Part shown: positions 1-10,012 of the stretch, piece by piece
Layout: the number at the start of each line of letters is the position of its first letter
Position numbering within the stretch: position 1 is the stretch's first letter
Source of the DNA: Welwitschia mirabilis
Taxonomy: Eukaryota > Gnetophyta > Gnetopsida > Welwitschiales
NCBI GenBank assembly: GCA_051453625.1
Contig: JBOZIK010000001.1
Location: 147,240,490 to 147,280,622 of the forward strand
Direction: 5' to 3'
Length of the DNA stretch: 40,133 nucleotides
Position numbers and translations under genes: made by a program
The notes under the pieces: model-generated
Seen by the model: the letters and a program-made list of their open reading frames with translations, nothing else
The model's database searches: none
Told to the model about the DNA's origin: nothing

Positions 1-1904
1 TCATTAATAATTAATCTCTTAAGAAAATAGCATAAAGCTTAAGTATCATTATATAATTCATTTAAGTACTACTAAAAGAATGGAACCAAGAAGTTTTTAA
101 GGGCTTCTAAAAATTCTAAATAAGATTGAAAAGCTCCTAATGTTTCAACTCTAAGTATGGGTTATCATCAAGAAGATTGGGCTTACCCTAATTCAAAATT
201 CCAAGATATGCCAAGTTAAACTTTTGGAAAAAAATCATTGAAAGAATTAGTAAAGTGGACTTAATAGGGGAAAAAATGTTACTTTGAGTATTACATGAAT
301 TTTTAAAAGTTAGAGATTGAGAGATAAGAGAAATAGACTCTTTAAGGATGTTATAAAAGTCAAGAAAAGGAACATGGCCTTGAAAACTATATGAAAATTT
401 AATGGGAAGAGATGGAGAAGGGTTATCATAATCACATTTATAAGGTACGGTAAAAGTGGAAGTATAAGTGGATGTAGAAGTGAAATTAGAAGTGCATGTA
501 GAAGTGAAAGAAGGAATGTGATTTGAAGTTGCACATGAAGGCATAGGTGGAAAGGATGTAGAAGTATGGGTAGAAAGTGAAATTTTAATAAATATATAGA
601 AGTCTTTTGTTGTGGTTTATTTCTTCAATATTATCATTATCATTATTTCATTGGATTGTTATTGTATTTTTCTCATCATTGTTCATGACTAAATCTTCCT
701 TATTTTGTTGAATATAACTAACATGCTCTAATTTATTAGATTCATCGAAAATATTATCAAGAGAAATAAGTACATCATCTTCATCATTGACTAAGAATTT
801 TTCATATTTTACATGAATGGATTCCTCATCTAATAGTAAATGGATGATAGGGATACAATCTAAAACTTCAATATCATCATCTAATGAATGATCATCTTGA
901 TCCCAATTATTTAAAGATTAAGTTATGGTATTATTATCTCCACTTTGCTCATCTCCTAATGAGTAGGATGTTGAAGTTTTATCCAAAATTTCATCTTCGA
1001 GTTGAAATTAAGAATCATCATAATTTTTGTCTAATTTATCCTCATTTTTCTCAATGTAGGATGAAGTATGATAGTTTTGACGATGTTATGATGTAAAAGA
1101 ATGTTGATTTTGTAGTAATGTTTATTGCAAGGTTTCAACTAATTTTTCTAGATTCTTATTGATGTTTTATTGGTTCTTCTTTATTTAATTAATCTTTTCT
1201 TTTAATGGATCATTTTCTTTCTTATAGTAGTTCACAAGATATGGTTTCTCTTCATAGTAATGCATTGGAGATGTTTGGAATGGAAAAAAATGATTGTAGG
1301 AATTTGTTCTAAATGAGGTGGAATCCCAAAACTATGAAAAGAAGAGGGAGAAGAATAGGAAGATTGAAAAGAGAAAGGGCTCAAATTTCTAATTTCAATA
1401 GCATTTTGTGTTATTCGCCCTCTTGCAAAAACCTCTTGAACTATTTGATCATTATAAAACCTCAAAAATATTTCTTCTCCTTTCTGCAAATTTCTCTTGA
1501 AATTTTTTCTTACTATTATTCTTAAGATGTTTCAAGTTTTTCCTTCTTTTAATAAGAAGTTTCCCAATGGTCTTACTATAACTATTCATTAAAGCAATTA
1601 AGAAGAATGGAACAAGAGAATTCTTTTTTCAAGATGGCAAGGAAGATAAGTATGCAATGAACATTAAGTTTTCCTCTTTTGAATGTTTCATCATTTTGTC
1701 AGAATTGTTGTTCTTTATCTTAATGATCATGAAAATAACTAATAGAATGATGGAAAAGAAAAAGGAAAATATAATTTTAAAATAAGAGAAAAAATTCTTT
1801 AGAACTTACATACCTGTGATGTTTGTACCTTGATTTTGCTCGAAATCAAATAATCATTCTTTGATATTTTTCTCAATCAAGTTCTGTTCCCTTCGATATT
1901 TCAT
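1..1904 (-). pseudogene. Unknown acidic/coiled-coil ORF of gypsy family A, copy 1
   Basis: I do not recognise this protein. On the minus strand, downstream of the LTR, PBS and leader, a broken reading frame starts near 1904 with a gag-like N-terminus (EKNIKE, as in the family A gag at 36755). It then runs through a segment with IRNLSPFSFQ (about 1390), a lysine/leucine heptad stretch (KNLEKLVETLQ, about 1140), an acidic Asp/Glu/Asn-rich part (DIEVLDCIP, about 860; NIFDESNKLEH, about 730), a Ser/Thr-rich part (188-544) and ends at the window edge with NPYLELKH and LNELYND. All these blocks recur in the same order at 31.08-33.9 kb. Stops are frequent and there is at least one frameshift near 1260. 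It could be an extra ORF upstream of gag, as Ogre/Tat elements have, or cargo of a non-autonomous element. The frame continues beyond base 1. Function unknown. Confidence 0.5.
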
Positions 1905-2472
1905 TTTTCTACTAGAATTCAATATATCCCTACATGTACAGATAACAAAAAGAAAACCAAAATAAAAAACAAGAGATTGTTCATCCACCTGGTCATGGGA
2001 ATGACAGGGAGAATGATAATCATAATAATAGAAATATGAAACTAAGAAAAATTATTGGTAGTACAGAATTAGACTATCATCCAGACTATCATGGAAATGA
2101 TAGATAAAATAATAGTTTATTTAAAATTTATGGAAAAGAAAAATTGTGAAATGTGAAAAAGATGTAGACTTTCATCTAGACTGACATGGGAATAATAGAG
2201 GAGACGACAGTAACTTTATTACTAAACTATAAATAAAAGAAAAATAGTAAAAGTAGAATAAATTTTGACATTTCAGAACTATTGTTCCATATATCATTGG
2301 GATGATAGAGAAAATAATAGAATCCCTAGAAAATTATAGAAAATAAAATTTTGTGGAAATAACCTACTTTAAACTACTCTAAAAATACAACATTAATTCA
2401 AATAAAATAATCCAAATAAGATATTCAAGGTACTTATCTGATTAATGATAATTTTCTAGCTCCTTGTAGTCT
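1905..2472 (-). repeat. Family A 5' leader with tandem GTCAT/ATGAC motif, copy 1
   Basis: Non-coding stretch between PBS and the unknown ORF. It carries at least four degenerate copies of a short motif built from GTCAT and its complement ATGAC (near 1991-2008, 2072-2103, 2168-2200 and 2288-2310), spaced roughly 100 bp apart. The same motif sits in the leaders at 34.0-34.3 kb and 36.3-36.75 kb and in the family A LTRs. Confidence 0.6.
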
Positions 2473-2490
2473 TTCTCAATAATGGCATCA
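2473..2490 (-). other. Primer binding site (tRNA-Asp type), family A copy 1
   Basis: On the minus strand this reads TGATGCCATTATTGAGAA, four bases after an LTR end in ...CACAACA. The canonical plant tRNA-Asp-complementary PBS is TGGCGCCGTTGCCGGGGA. Every difference is a C-to-T or G-to-A transition. The same place in the plus-strand copy at 36270 has fewer changes, which confirms the identification. Confidence 0.8.
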
Positions 2491-2493
2491 AAA

Positions 2494-3780
2494 TGTTGTG
2501 GTGTGAATTTATACAATCTTGAAGTCCTTTAGATAAACCTGTATATCAAATAACTTGTAGAAAAATACATGCTAGTATAGATGGAAGTTTACTAGAATAT
2601 TTTAATTCCAACAAAGACATTAAGCTTAGAGTTAGAGAATTAATTTATAAAGATATTTTTAATCTTTTATCTTTTATTAACTAAAACTAAATAATAAAGT
2701 AAATGCAACACAATATAAATGGATATTAAATACAAATGGAAACAAAATGAATTTTATTAGTTTCTAATTATTCTAGCATAAGAACTAGCTCTATATAATT
2801 TAGATCAATTAAGAAAAATACTTAACTTATTCCTAATCAACATAAAATATGAGATATACCAAGTAAAATAAGGAATGCAATGTAAAATGGAAATGGAATA
2901 ACAATGAAATATAATACTAACCAAAGTTAATCTTAACAAATATTGCCTTTATGATCTAAATAAATTAGATAACTATCATTTAACTATGAACAAATTAAAC
3001 CATAAGAGACATAGATAAAATTGGAATGAAAAGAGCAATTATATTAATTCAAAGGACTTTTACATCTAATTACAACAAAATAACTACATTTCAATGGAAG
3101 AGACTTAGCCTAATACCAAGGAAACTCCTTTTTATAGCTACTAGATGGATCTCTTATCCTTCAATCTTCTGTCACAAGCATATTAGATACAAAAAATGAA
3201 TTGAAAGTGAGGACAAGAGGGGGTGTTTATAGTTTACATTAAAAGTTCTAGAATTGTAACCCTATAAGTCAGAGAAGAAACCCTAGCATTCCAAGTGGAG
3301 CACATGATTGCATTACAAGATAATTCAGACCCGCTTATGTAAAACAATTATCATATTGACTATTATAGGGACAACATTGGGGATGAAGCCAATAGTTTTT
3401 AGCTCTGCCATTAGCTTTACAGTTAGATTTAACTATGTCATCGTCCCTCATGTCATGGGAATTACAATGTGGATGACACCTCCATAAAACATGGTGCTTC
3501 ATTAAATTCAACCTCTAGTCCATATTGCTATTATAATAGGTAAGTATAGTGCTGTTGTCCTCTCTATTGTGGGGATGACAGTGGGGATGACACCTTTCCA
3601 AATCTTCTTAAGTAATGAAAATCAGCTTTCTTTATTATTAGTCATCCTTTAACATGCTAAGCACTAGAACATGCCTAAAATACCTCTAATTATGCTAATA
3701 ATTATGTGTTTTTTAATCATCCTATTGACTCTTCATAATCAATAGAATTAAATCTAAACCTATATAAATGTCCTATAAAA
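2494..3780 (-). repeat. LTR of gypsy family A, copy 1 (minus orientation)
   Basis: The minus-strand LTR ends in CA at 2494, just before the PBS. The outer end is not sharply visible and lies near 3.7-3.8 kb. A TATA box, CTATAAACAC, lies at 3223-3232 on the minus strand. Upstream of it (3360-3600) the U3 region holds several GGATGAC/GTCATCC motifs. The body aligns in inverse orientation with 4330-5414, for example around TTAGATCATAA... at 2950 against 4935, and in the same orientation with 34370-34940. It is a 5' LTR relative to the unknown ORF. Confidence 0.75.
3223..3232 (-). promoter_or_regulatory. TATA box of family A LTR copy 1
   Basis: CTATAAACAC on the minus strand, at the same position relative to the conserved R/U5 sequence as CTATAAATAC at 4671-4680 in the plus-strand LTR. 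Activity cannot be judged from sequence. Confidence 0.55.
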
Positions 3781-3796
3781 TTTCTCCAAGTACACC

Positions 3797-4204
3797 ATCA
3801 AATTCTTATAAATTTCATTACAATAGGATGAATTATGCAATGAATTTCAAAATGAGAAAGGCTATACCATAAATAAAATAATAAGTAATCATGGTAATGA
3901 GTTTAAGAATAATTTATTTAAGAAATATTACATTGACAATGACATTGATCACCAATTTTGAGTCCCTAAAATATCTTAACAAAATGGTATTGCAGACAAA
4001 AAGAATAGATTCCTCAAAAAAAATGCAAGAACTATGTTGAATGATAAGAAGGTTCCAAAATATTTTTAGGCTTAAGTTGTTGGCACTACATGTTATATCA
4101 CAAATAGAGTTTACCTTAGATCTAGAATGGACAAAACTCCTTATGAGTTGTGAAAAGGAAGACAACCAAATGTTTCTTATTTTAAAGTATTTCAGAGTAA
4201 ATTT
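3797..4204 (+). pseudogene. Ty1/copia integrase fragment
   Basis: This segment aligns over about 400 bp with the integrase of the larger copia element at about 5820-6204, with clear nucleotide similarity throughout. It covers the core from the second catalytic Asp region through the NG(V/I)xxxKN motif to the RVYL..MDK.PYEL segment. It contains stops, the left boundary is approximate, and the right side runs into the N gap. It lies between two oppositely oriented family A LTRs and is a separate, truncated copy rather than the missing half of the element at 5.4 kb, because the two overlap in content. Confidence 0.8.
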
Positions 4205-4304
4205 NNNNNNNNNNNNNNNNNNNNNNNNNNNNNNNNNNNNNNNNNNNNNNNNNNNNNNNNNNNNNNNNNNNNNNNNNNNNNNNNNNNNNNNNNNNNNNNN
4301 NNNN
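4205..4304. other. Assembly gap (100 N)
   Basis: Exactly 100 N, the conventional placeholder for a gap of unknown size. Predicted reading frames across it are meaningless. Confidence 0.98.
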
Positions 4305-4329
4305 AGCAAGGTCTCAGGCTTATTTTAAC

Positions 4330-5414
4330 ACTACATATGAAAGAAGAGTTCATAATGTAAAAGACTAATTTACCTTAGAGATTGGATATAAGGACGACTG
4401 TCATCCCCTTATGTCATCCTCATGATATGCAGGATGATGACACTACTGATATGGTCAGAAGCTGCGAGGTTAACAGTGGGACATATAAATATTTGACATA
4501 GGATGACATCCCACATATCATTCCAAAGGTAGTCAGGATGACAGTTAGTTTTGTATAATCAAAAAGAAATATCTTTGTAATGGAATCAAGTGATCCATGT
4601 AGGCTATTAGGATTTCCTCTTCGACTTCTAGGGTTTTGTTCCTAAAACCTCAATACAAAACTATAAATACCCTTCTCCTCCTTCATTTTTGTTTCCATCT
4701 TTTATACTTGATATGCTTGTGATAAAAGATTAAAGAACAAGAGATCCATCTAGAGCTACAAAAAGGAGTTTCCTTGGTGTTAGGCTAAGTCTATTCTATT
4801 GAGGTGCTATTATTTTATTTATAAGTGGATGTAATATTCCTGAATAATCTTTTGAATTAATACAATCATTATTTCATTTCCATTCTGTATGTCCCTTATG
4901 ATTTACATTGATCATAATTTATTTTGATAACTATGTGATTTATCTAGATCATAAGGGAAACCTTTGTTAAGTTTGACCATGTTTAGTATTATATTTGCAT
5001 TACTTTTTTACTCCATTTAATATTGCATTCATTATTCTACTTGATAGATCTCATAGTTTATGTTGGTTAAAAACTAGTTGAATGCTCTTCTTAATTGATC
5101 TAAATTATAGAGAAGATAGTCCTTGTAATAGAAAGACTAAGATCTAAGTAAAATCCATTGCATTTCATTCCCATTCACTTGCATTTCCATTTTTATTCAT
5201 TTGCATTTCATTTACTTGTTTATTTCCTTCCAATTTTTAAGATAAAAGATCTAAAAATATATTTAAAGTTGATTGTCTAACTTTAAGCCTAGTGCCTTCG
5301 TTGGGATTACAAGATTCGGGTGAACTCCTATCTATATTAGCATGTGTTTTCTGCAAGTTGTTTGATTTGTAGGTTTATTTAAAGGACTTCAATATTGCAT
5401 AAATTCACATTGCA
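4330..5414 (+). repeat. LTR of gypsy family A, plus orientation
   Basis: Homologous in inverse orientation to 2494-3780. The U3 region (4390-4545) carries GTCATCC/GGATGAC motifs at 4400, 4413, 4501 and 4536. The TATA box CTATAAATAC is at 4671-4680, followed by the conserved R/U5 (GGAGTTTCCTTGGTGTTAGG near 4765). The likely 3' end is TGCA at about 5411-5414, followed by a badly decayed PBS region. The left end is uncertain because of the gap. Copia pol sequence, not gypsy gag, begins within about 30-50 bp of the LTR end. Confidence 0.7.
4671..4680 (+). promoter_or_regulatory. TATA box of family A LTR (plus)
   Basis: CTATAAATAC, preceded by an AG-rich/GGGTTTT stretch and followed by a pyrimidine-rich tract, as expected for a plant LTR promoter. 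Confidence 0.55.
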
Positions 5415-5419
5415 ATAAT

Positions 5420-6607
5420 ATTATTCTCAAAGAAAATAGAATATATAATGTTTATAGCATAGATAAATCATTTTTTACTTGTTATTTTTCTAATATTGAT
5501 TAAGAAGAACTTTGGCATAAATGATTAGGTCATGTTAATTATGATCATTTAAAAACTATTATTAGAAAATAAATTATTAAAGATATTTCAAAAATAAATG
5601 TTGAAAAATAAGGTCTTTGTAATGCATGTCAAAAGGAAAAACAAATAAGAACATCATACAAGAGTAAAAACTAAGTTTCCATAACTATGCCTTTAAAACT
5701 CATTCATATGGACTTGGTAAGTCCCACTAAAACTCAAAGTTTAGGTGGTAAACATTATTTTCTTACTATGGTTGGTGATTTATCTAGATATACATGGGTT
5801 GCATTTCTTTCAAACAAATCTAAAACTTACAAATATTGGGTTGAGATATACAATAAAATTCAAAATAAAAAATGATATACCATAAAGAAAATAAGAAGTA
5901 ATTATGGTGGTGAATTTGAAAATCATTTATTTAATAAATATTACATTGACAATAGCATTGATCATCAATTTTCAACCCTTAAAATACCACAACAAAATGG
6001 TATTACTAAAATAAAGAATAGAGTCCTTTAAGAAATGTTAAGAACTATGTGAAATAATAGGGAAATTTCAAAATTATTTTTAGCTAAAGCCATTAGTACT
6101 GCATGTTATATTATAAATAGAGTTTATCTTAGACCTGGTATGGATAAAACTTCTTATGAGTTGTGAAAAGAAAAACAATTAAATGTTTCTTATTTTAAAG
6201 TCTGCAGAAGTAAATATTATGTGCTAAAAGATAGAGAACATTTCAACAATTTTAAATCTAAATCCAATGAAGTTAGGTTTTTAGGATATTCAACTAGAAG
6301 TATAGATTATCGTGTTTTCAACAAGAGAACTTTAACTATAAAAGAATTAATAAATGTACAAATTAATAATATTATCATAAGGCCTATTTGTTCAAATGAT
6401 GAGGAAGACATATCTTTAAGCATCCCCATAACTAAAGTAGTGTCTACTGAAAAAGTAGAAGTTCCTACAACAGAAGTCATAACTAAAAAGTTGAAAGAGC
6501 TAAAAGATCATCCTTTAGGGTCTATTATTAGTGGAGTTAGCTCAAAGATAAAAACAAGGAGCTCTATAAGAATTTTTGTGCCCACATTTATTATGTTTTA
6601 CAAATAG
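5420..6607 (+). pseudogene. Ty1/copia (SIRE-like) integrase, degraded
   Basis: GAG_pre-integrase plus integrase core of a copia polyprotein, the enzyme that inserts element cDNA. The zinc-binding HHCC pattern is visible: LWHK and LGHVN (about 5510-5530), then CNAC (about 5620). The core begins with IHMDLV (about 5702), carrying the first catalytic Asp. The second Asp position is Asn (RSNYGGEF, codon 5900-5902) and the Glu position is Lys (codon 6008-6010). Both are G-to-A changes that destroy catalysis. The C-terminal FLGYSTRSIDYRVFNKRT block (about 6281-6320) is typical of SIRE/Tork copia. There are several in-frame stops, for example at 5873. It is followed in order by RT and RNase H. Confidence 0.92.
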
Positions 6608-6639
6608 AACATAAGAACTTTGAAGAAGATAAATCCAAT

Positions 6640-7420
6640 GAAGAATAGATGATGGCCATGTAAGATGAATTATAATAATTTAAAATAAATCATGTTTAGA
6701 GGCTAGTAGAAAGGCCAAAAAATAAAAAGATCATTAGGAAAAAGTGGATCTTTAAGAACAAATGTAATAAAGAAAATAATGTCATAAAAAACAAAGCAAG
6801 ATTAGTAGCACAAGGCTAAAACCAAATTGAAGGCATTGATGTAGGTGATACATTTGCTTTAGTTGCAAGGATTGATAGCATTAGAATGTTTTTATCTTTT
6901 GTAGCCTTTAAGAATATCAAAGCATATCAAATAAATATAAAATGTTCATTTTTAAATGAAACCATAAATTAAGAAGTGTATTAGAATGACACAATGATTT
7001 GTAGATTTTTATAAATCTAATCATGTGTATAAATTTAATAAGGCTTTATATAGATTAAAGCAAGATCCAAGAGCTTGGTATGAAAAGTTAGCCACATTTC
7101 TAAGTGAAAATGGTTATATTCATGGAATAGTAGATAAAAATTTGTTTGTTAAGAACTTGATAAAGAATTTTACCATTATACAAATTTATGTGAATGATGT
7201 CATATTTGGTACCTCTAGTGGAGTTTTATTAAAAGAATTTGCAAACATCATTACAACACATTTTGAGATGAACATGCCTAGTAAAGCAAAAATATTTCTT
7301 GGATTATAGATTAAGCAATTAAAAAATGGAATTTTTATATCTCAATCTAAGTATGCAAAGAATTTGATCAAATGATTTAGATTGAAGAATGCTAAAATAA
7401 CTAACACACCTATGTTAAAT
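6640..7420 (+). pseudogene. Ty1/copia (SIRE-like) reverse transcriptase, degraded
   Basis: RVT_2-type reverse transcriptase. N-terminal remnants are near 6715-6860 (KKWIFKNK, ARLVAQG-like, DVGDTFALVARI). The best-preserved part is 7025-7309, with KALYRLKQDPRAWYEKL, then IQIYVNDVIFG, then FEMNMPSKAKIFLGL. It continues after one stop with IKQLKNGIFISQSKYAKNL. The catalytic YVDD is YVND (AAT at 7193-7195), another G-to-A change. The IKQL..GIFISQSKY wording is characteristic of SIRE/Maximus elements. It contains stops but little frameshifting. Confidence 0.92.
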
Positions 7421-8125
7421 TCTTGTAAAGTTAGTCTAGATGAAAATGAAAAATCATTAGATTAAAGGATTTATAGGAGTATTATAGGAAGCTTGTTATA
7501 TCTTACTACAAGTAGACTTGATATTATGTTTAGTGTTGATGTGTGTATAAGGTACCAAACCCAACCGAAAGAGTCACACCTATGAGTAGTGAAAAAAATA
7601 ATTAGATATATAAAGGACACATGTGATTATGGTTTATGGTATCCAACTGAAACATTTTTTGATCTTATGAGATTTAGTGATGTAGATTAGATTGGGTGTA
7701 ATGATTATAGAAGAAGCATAAGTGATAATTAATTTTTATTATGATTGTGCTTAATGGGATGGGCCAATAAAAAGAAAAACTCAATCCTTTCAATAGTAGA
7801 AGCTATGTATATTATAGCACAAAGCTATTATGCTTATCTCCTTTAGATGAAGGAAATGCTAAAGGACTTGGTGTAGTTTTTGAACAGGTTCCTATTTTCT
7901 ATGATAAAACTAATGCAAGAAGTATTTCTAAAAATTCTATTCATCATTATAAAACTAAACACATTAAACTAATACATCATTTTTTAAGAGATCAAGTTGA
8001 AAAAGGAAATATTTCTATGAATTTTATTAGTACAGATCATTAACTTGCTAATATTATTATTAAATCACTAAATTTTGATTATTTTCTTCATAATGAGCTA
8101 AGGGTTATCTCTATGTCCTTTGACT
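7421..8125 (+). pseudogene. Ty1/copia RNase H and polyprotein C-terminus, degraded
   Basis: Continues the RT. YRSIIGSLLYLTTSRLDIM at 7470-7530 is the RT/RNase H junction of SIRE elements. It is followed by remnants of the RNase H core (SDVD.IGCNDYRRSIS, about 7675; WANKKKNSILSIVEAMY, about 7760) and by the terminal HFLRDQVEKGNISMNF and LANI blocks (about 7978-8060). Several expected acidic positions are changed or follow stops. The next 250 bp hold no coding signal but contain the GTCAACTAGAC-type motif also seen in the downstream LTR. Confidence 0.88.
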
Positions 8126-8373
8126 GATTGCAAGATAATTAACTGGATCTATGATTTAGTTAACCATAGTGGTTGATCTACTAGATTGAGAACCTGGTTA
8201 CCTGAACTCTAAGAGTACTATGACACGCATCTCTATGGGTGGACCGGACCTCAAACTAGTCAACTAGACTTATAGGATTATAGTGTAGTAGAACTATTAG
8301 TAAACCCAATTTATTTATCAAATCACACCTAATTGAGATTTTTTTAAAGTGAGTGGAGACTAAACCCTTTTCA

Positions 8374-9600
8374 ATGTCTTCTAGCCACCTGTCTCCTTCA
8401 AATCTAGTGTCTCTTTCAGATTTTTCTTATCTTCAAGCTCCTGCCATGTGGTTGTAATGGTTAAGGATCCCTCTAGAAGATGACAAAATGAGGTCTCTAG
8501 TAGAGATCTTTCTTATTTCAATTAGGGAATATTTAAAGATGCTTTGGAAAAGTTTAATGATAAGTTTAAAAAGAAGCCAATGTGCCAGGAAAGGGATATT
8601 ATCACTTTATAACTAAGGAGGCTTAGAGATGTGATTCAACTTTTATAAGATATAGATCTTTCTTATTTTTTTTAATGTTTAAGGTATTACTTACCCTTTT
8701 TTCACCTAGATGTTCTATTGCAATTCTTCTTATGATGCCAATAATGCAACCCTAAAAACCCTAATTTTGGAGAAGAGGATGAAGGTTACTATAAACTACA
8801 TTATTGCCATTGCTAATCTTCCAAGAGAACATTATAATTAGTTTTGACCTCTTTGTAACTTTATGAAAGATAAATCAAAGTAAACAAGAAAACTTTATGG
8901 TAAGTTTCATAGGTGAAAAAACACCCTTTCTACTTCTCTACTTACTCCAAAGTACAAGTTTTTGCATTTAGTCTTTACCTATAATTTCTTACCTTTGATG
9001 AGTTATCATGATAAGACCTCTAATTATAGGGTCTATTTCATGTACTTGATAGGAAATAGGCATTCTATTGATGCCCTTCCCATCAGACTAAAGAATATGA
9101 TCTCCCAATTGGAGTATCATAGGACTTGGATTCTACCCTACTCAGTGCTAATTGCTAATCTCTGTTATTATTATAAAGTCTAGTTTCATCTAAAACTAGA
9201 AATCCTTAATACTATGTCATCCATTAGGCATGTGATATTGTCTCTCATGCATATCTTTGCAGGTTTTAAGAGATTTTCAAAATATCATTCTTCTAATCAA
9301 GCCTCACTAGAGAAGACTTTTTCATACCTAAGGTGAATTGACTCTTATACCAAGCATATGAAAGAAGCTCTAATTGCAGCTAGATATGAGATTAAAGACA
9401 CTTTAGAGGAAGCTAGAAACTCAGCACTGAAGGTTTCCACAGAAAAAAGAAAGAAGAAGAAGAAGATTCTAAACAAAAATCAGAGGAGAAAGCCAAGGAA
9501 TATGATTTATCCTCTTTTTATGCTTTGTTTTTTTAAAACTTTCATGCTTATGTTTCTTCTATTCTTTGTTATTGATGTCAAAAGAGGGAGAACTAGTTAG
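8374..9600 (+). pseudogene. SIRE-type env-like / plant transposon protein ORF, degraded
   Basis: Third reading region of the copia element, placed between RNase H and the 3' LTR, where SIRE/Maximus elements carry an env-like ORF. A start at 8374 gives a Ser/Pro-rich N-terminus. The middle (8962-9183) is uninterrupted and ends in LKNMISQLEYHR..ILPYSVLIANL. That pattern matches the plant transposon protein family in which a hydrophobic inner helix is followed by LPYGxLLT. The C-terminal 9358-9600 part has a charged coiled-coil-like helix and a Lys-rich stretch, then a hydrophobic segment (FMLMFLLFF, about 9540-9566), possibly a membrane anchor. Stops and at least two frameshifts break it. The family link is by pattern memory, so moderate confidence; a role in envelope function is unproven for this group. 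Confidence 0.6.
9580..9593 (+). other. Internal polypurine tract-like sequence
   Basis: AAAAGAGGGAGAAC after GATGTC at the end of the env-like ORF. SIRE-type elements have an AAAGGGGGAGA tract at this place, ahead of a short untranslated stretch and the terminal polypurine tract. Confidence 0.5.
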
Positions 9601-10000
9601 TTATTTATCTTAATTTTAGTTATATCTACTCTTGATGAGTACTTTTCATTATAATGTTCATCTTTTAGTAATAGAAATACACTTGTTTTTCATAAGCTAT
9701 AATTTTTATCTCACATTTTTAATGCACATATATTTTCATTATGAACTATAACTTCTATTATATCTTTTGGTTATTAAATATTTCATGATCAAAATATTGT
9801 TTATCACATATAATTTGACATTTTTATGTTTCAAAAATTGTACTATAAATTGTTTTAATTATAGCATAAGTTAGAAACTTTGGAAAATGTCCTATTTAAT
9901 ATAAAATGTTCAATATCTTTTGTTAAAGTTAATAAGCATTTAATTAGGGGGAGTTTTTCCTAATCTAATATTTTTAACTAAGAAAAAGTTTTTCATGAAT
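9601..10000 (+). other. 3' untranslated stretch of the copia element
   Basis: AT-rich, no reading frame. It contains another purine tract, TTAGGGGGAGT, at about 9946-9956, a layout typical of the region between the env-like ORF and the 3' LTR of SIRE elements. Confidence 0.5.
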
Positions 10001-10012
10001 ATCAAATGGGGA
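10001..10012 (+). other. Terminal polypurine tract, decayed
   Basis: ATCAAATGGGGA stands directly before TG at 10013 and matches the SIRE pattern ATCAAAAGGGGGAGA-TG. It primes plus-strand DNA synthesis in an active element. Confidence 0.55.

Noticed and set aside
884-1525. Plus-strand frames at 884-1096 and 1313-1525
   Set aside because: They lie antisense to the conserved minus-strand blocks and have no counterpart frame in copy 2.
1805-1820. Minus-strand CAG-GTATGTAAG as a 5' splice site after the gag-like start of the unknown ORF
   Set aside because: The sequence fits the plant donor consensus, but the homologous position in copy 2 (about 33800) lacks GT and no acceptor could be picked, so splicing is not supported.
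3914-4328. 131-codon minus and 95-codon plus frames at 3.9-4.3 kb
   Set aside because: The minus frame is antisense to copia integrase and both include the 100-N gap.
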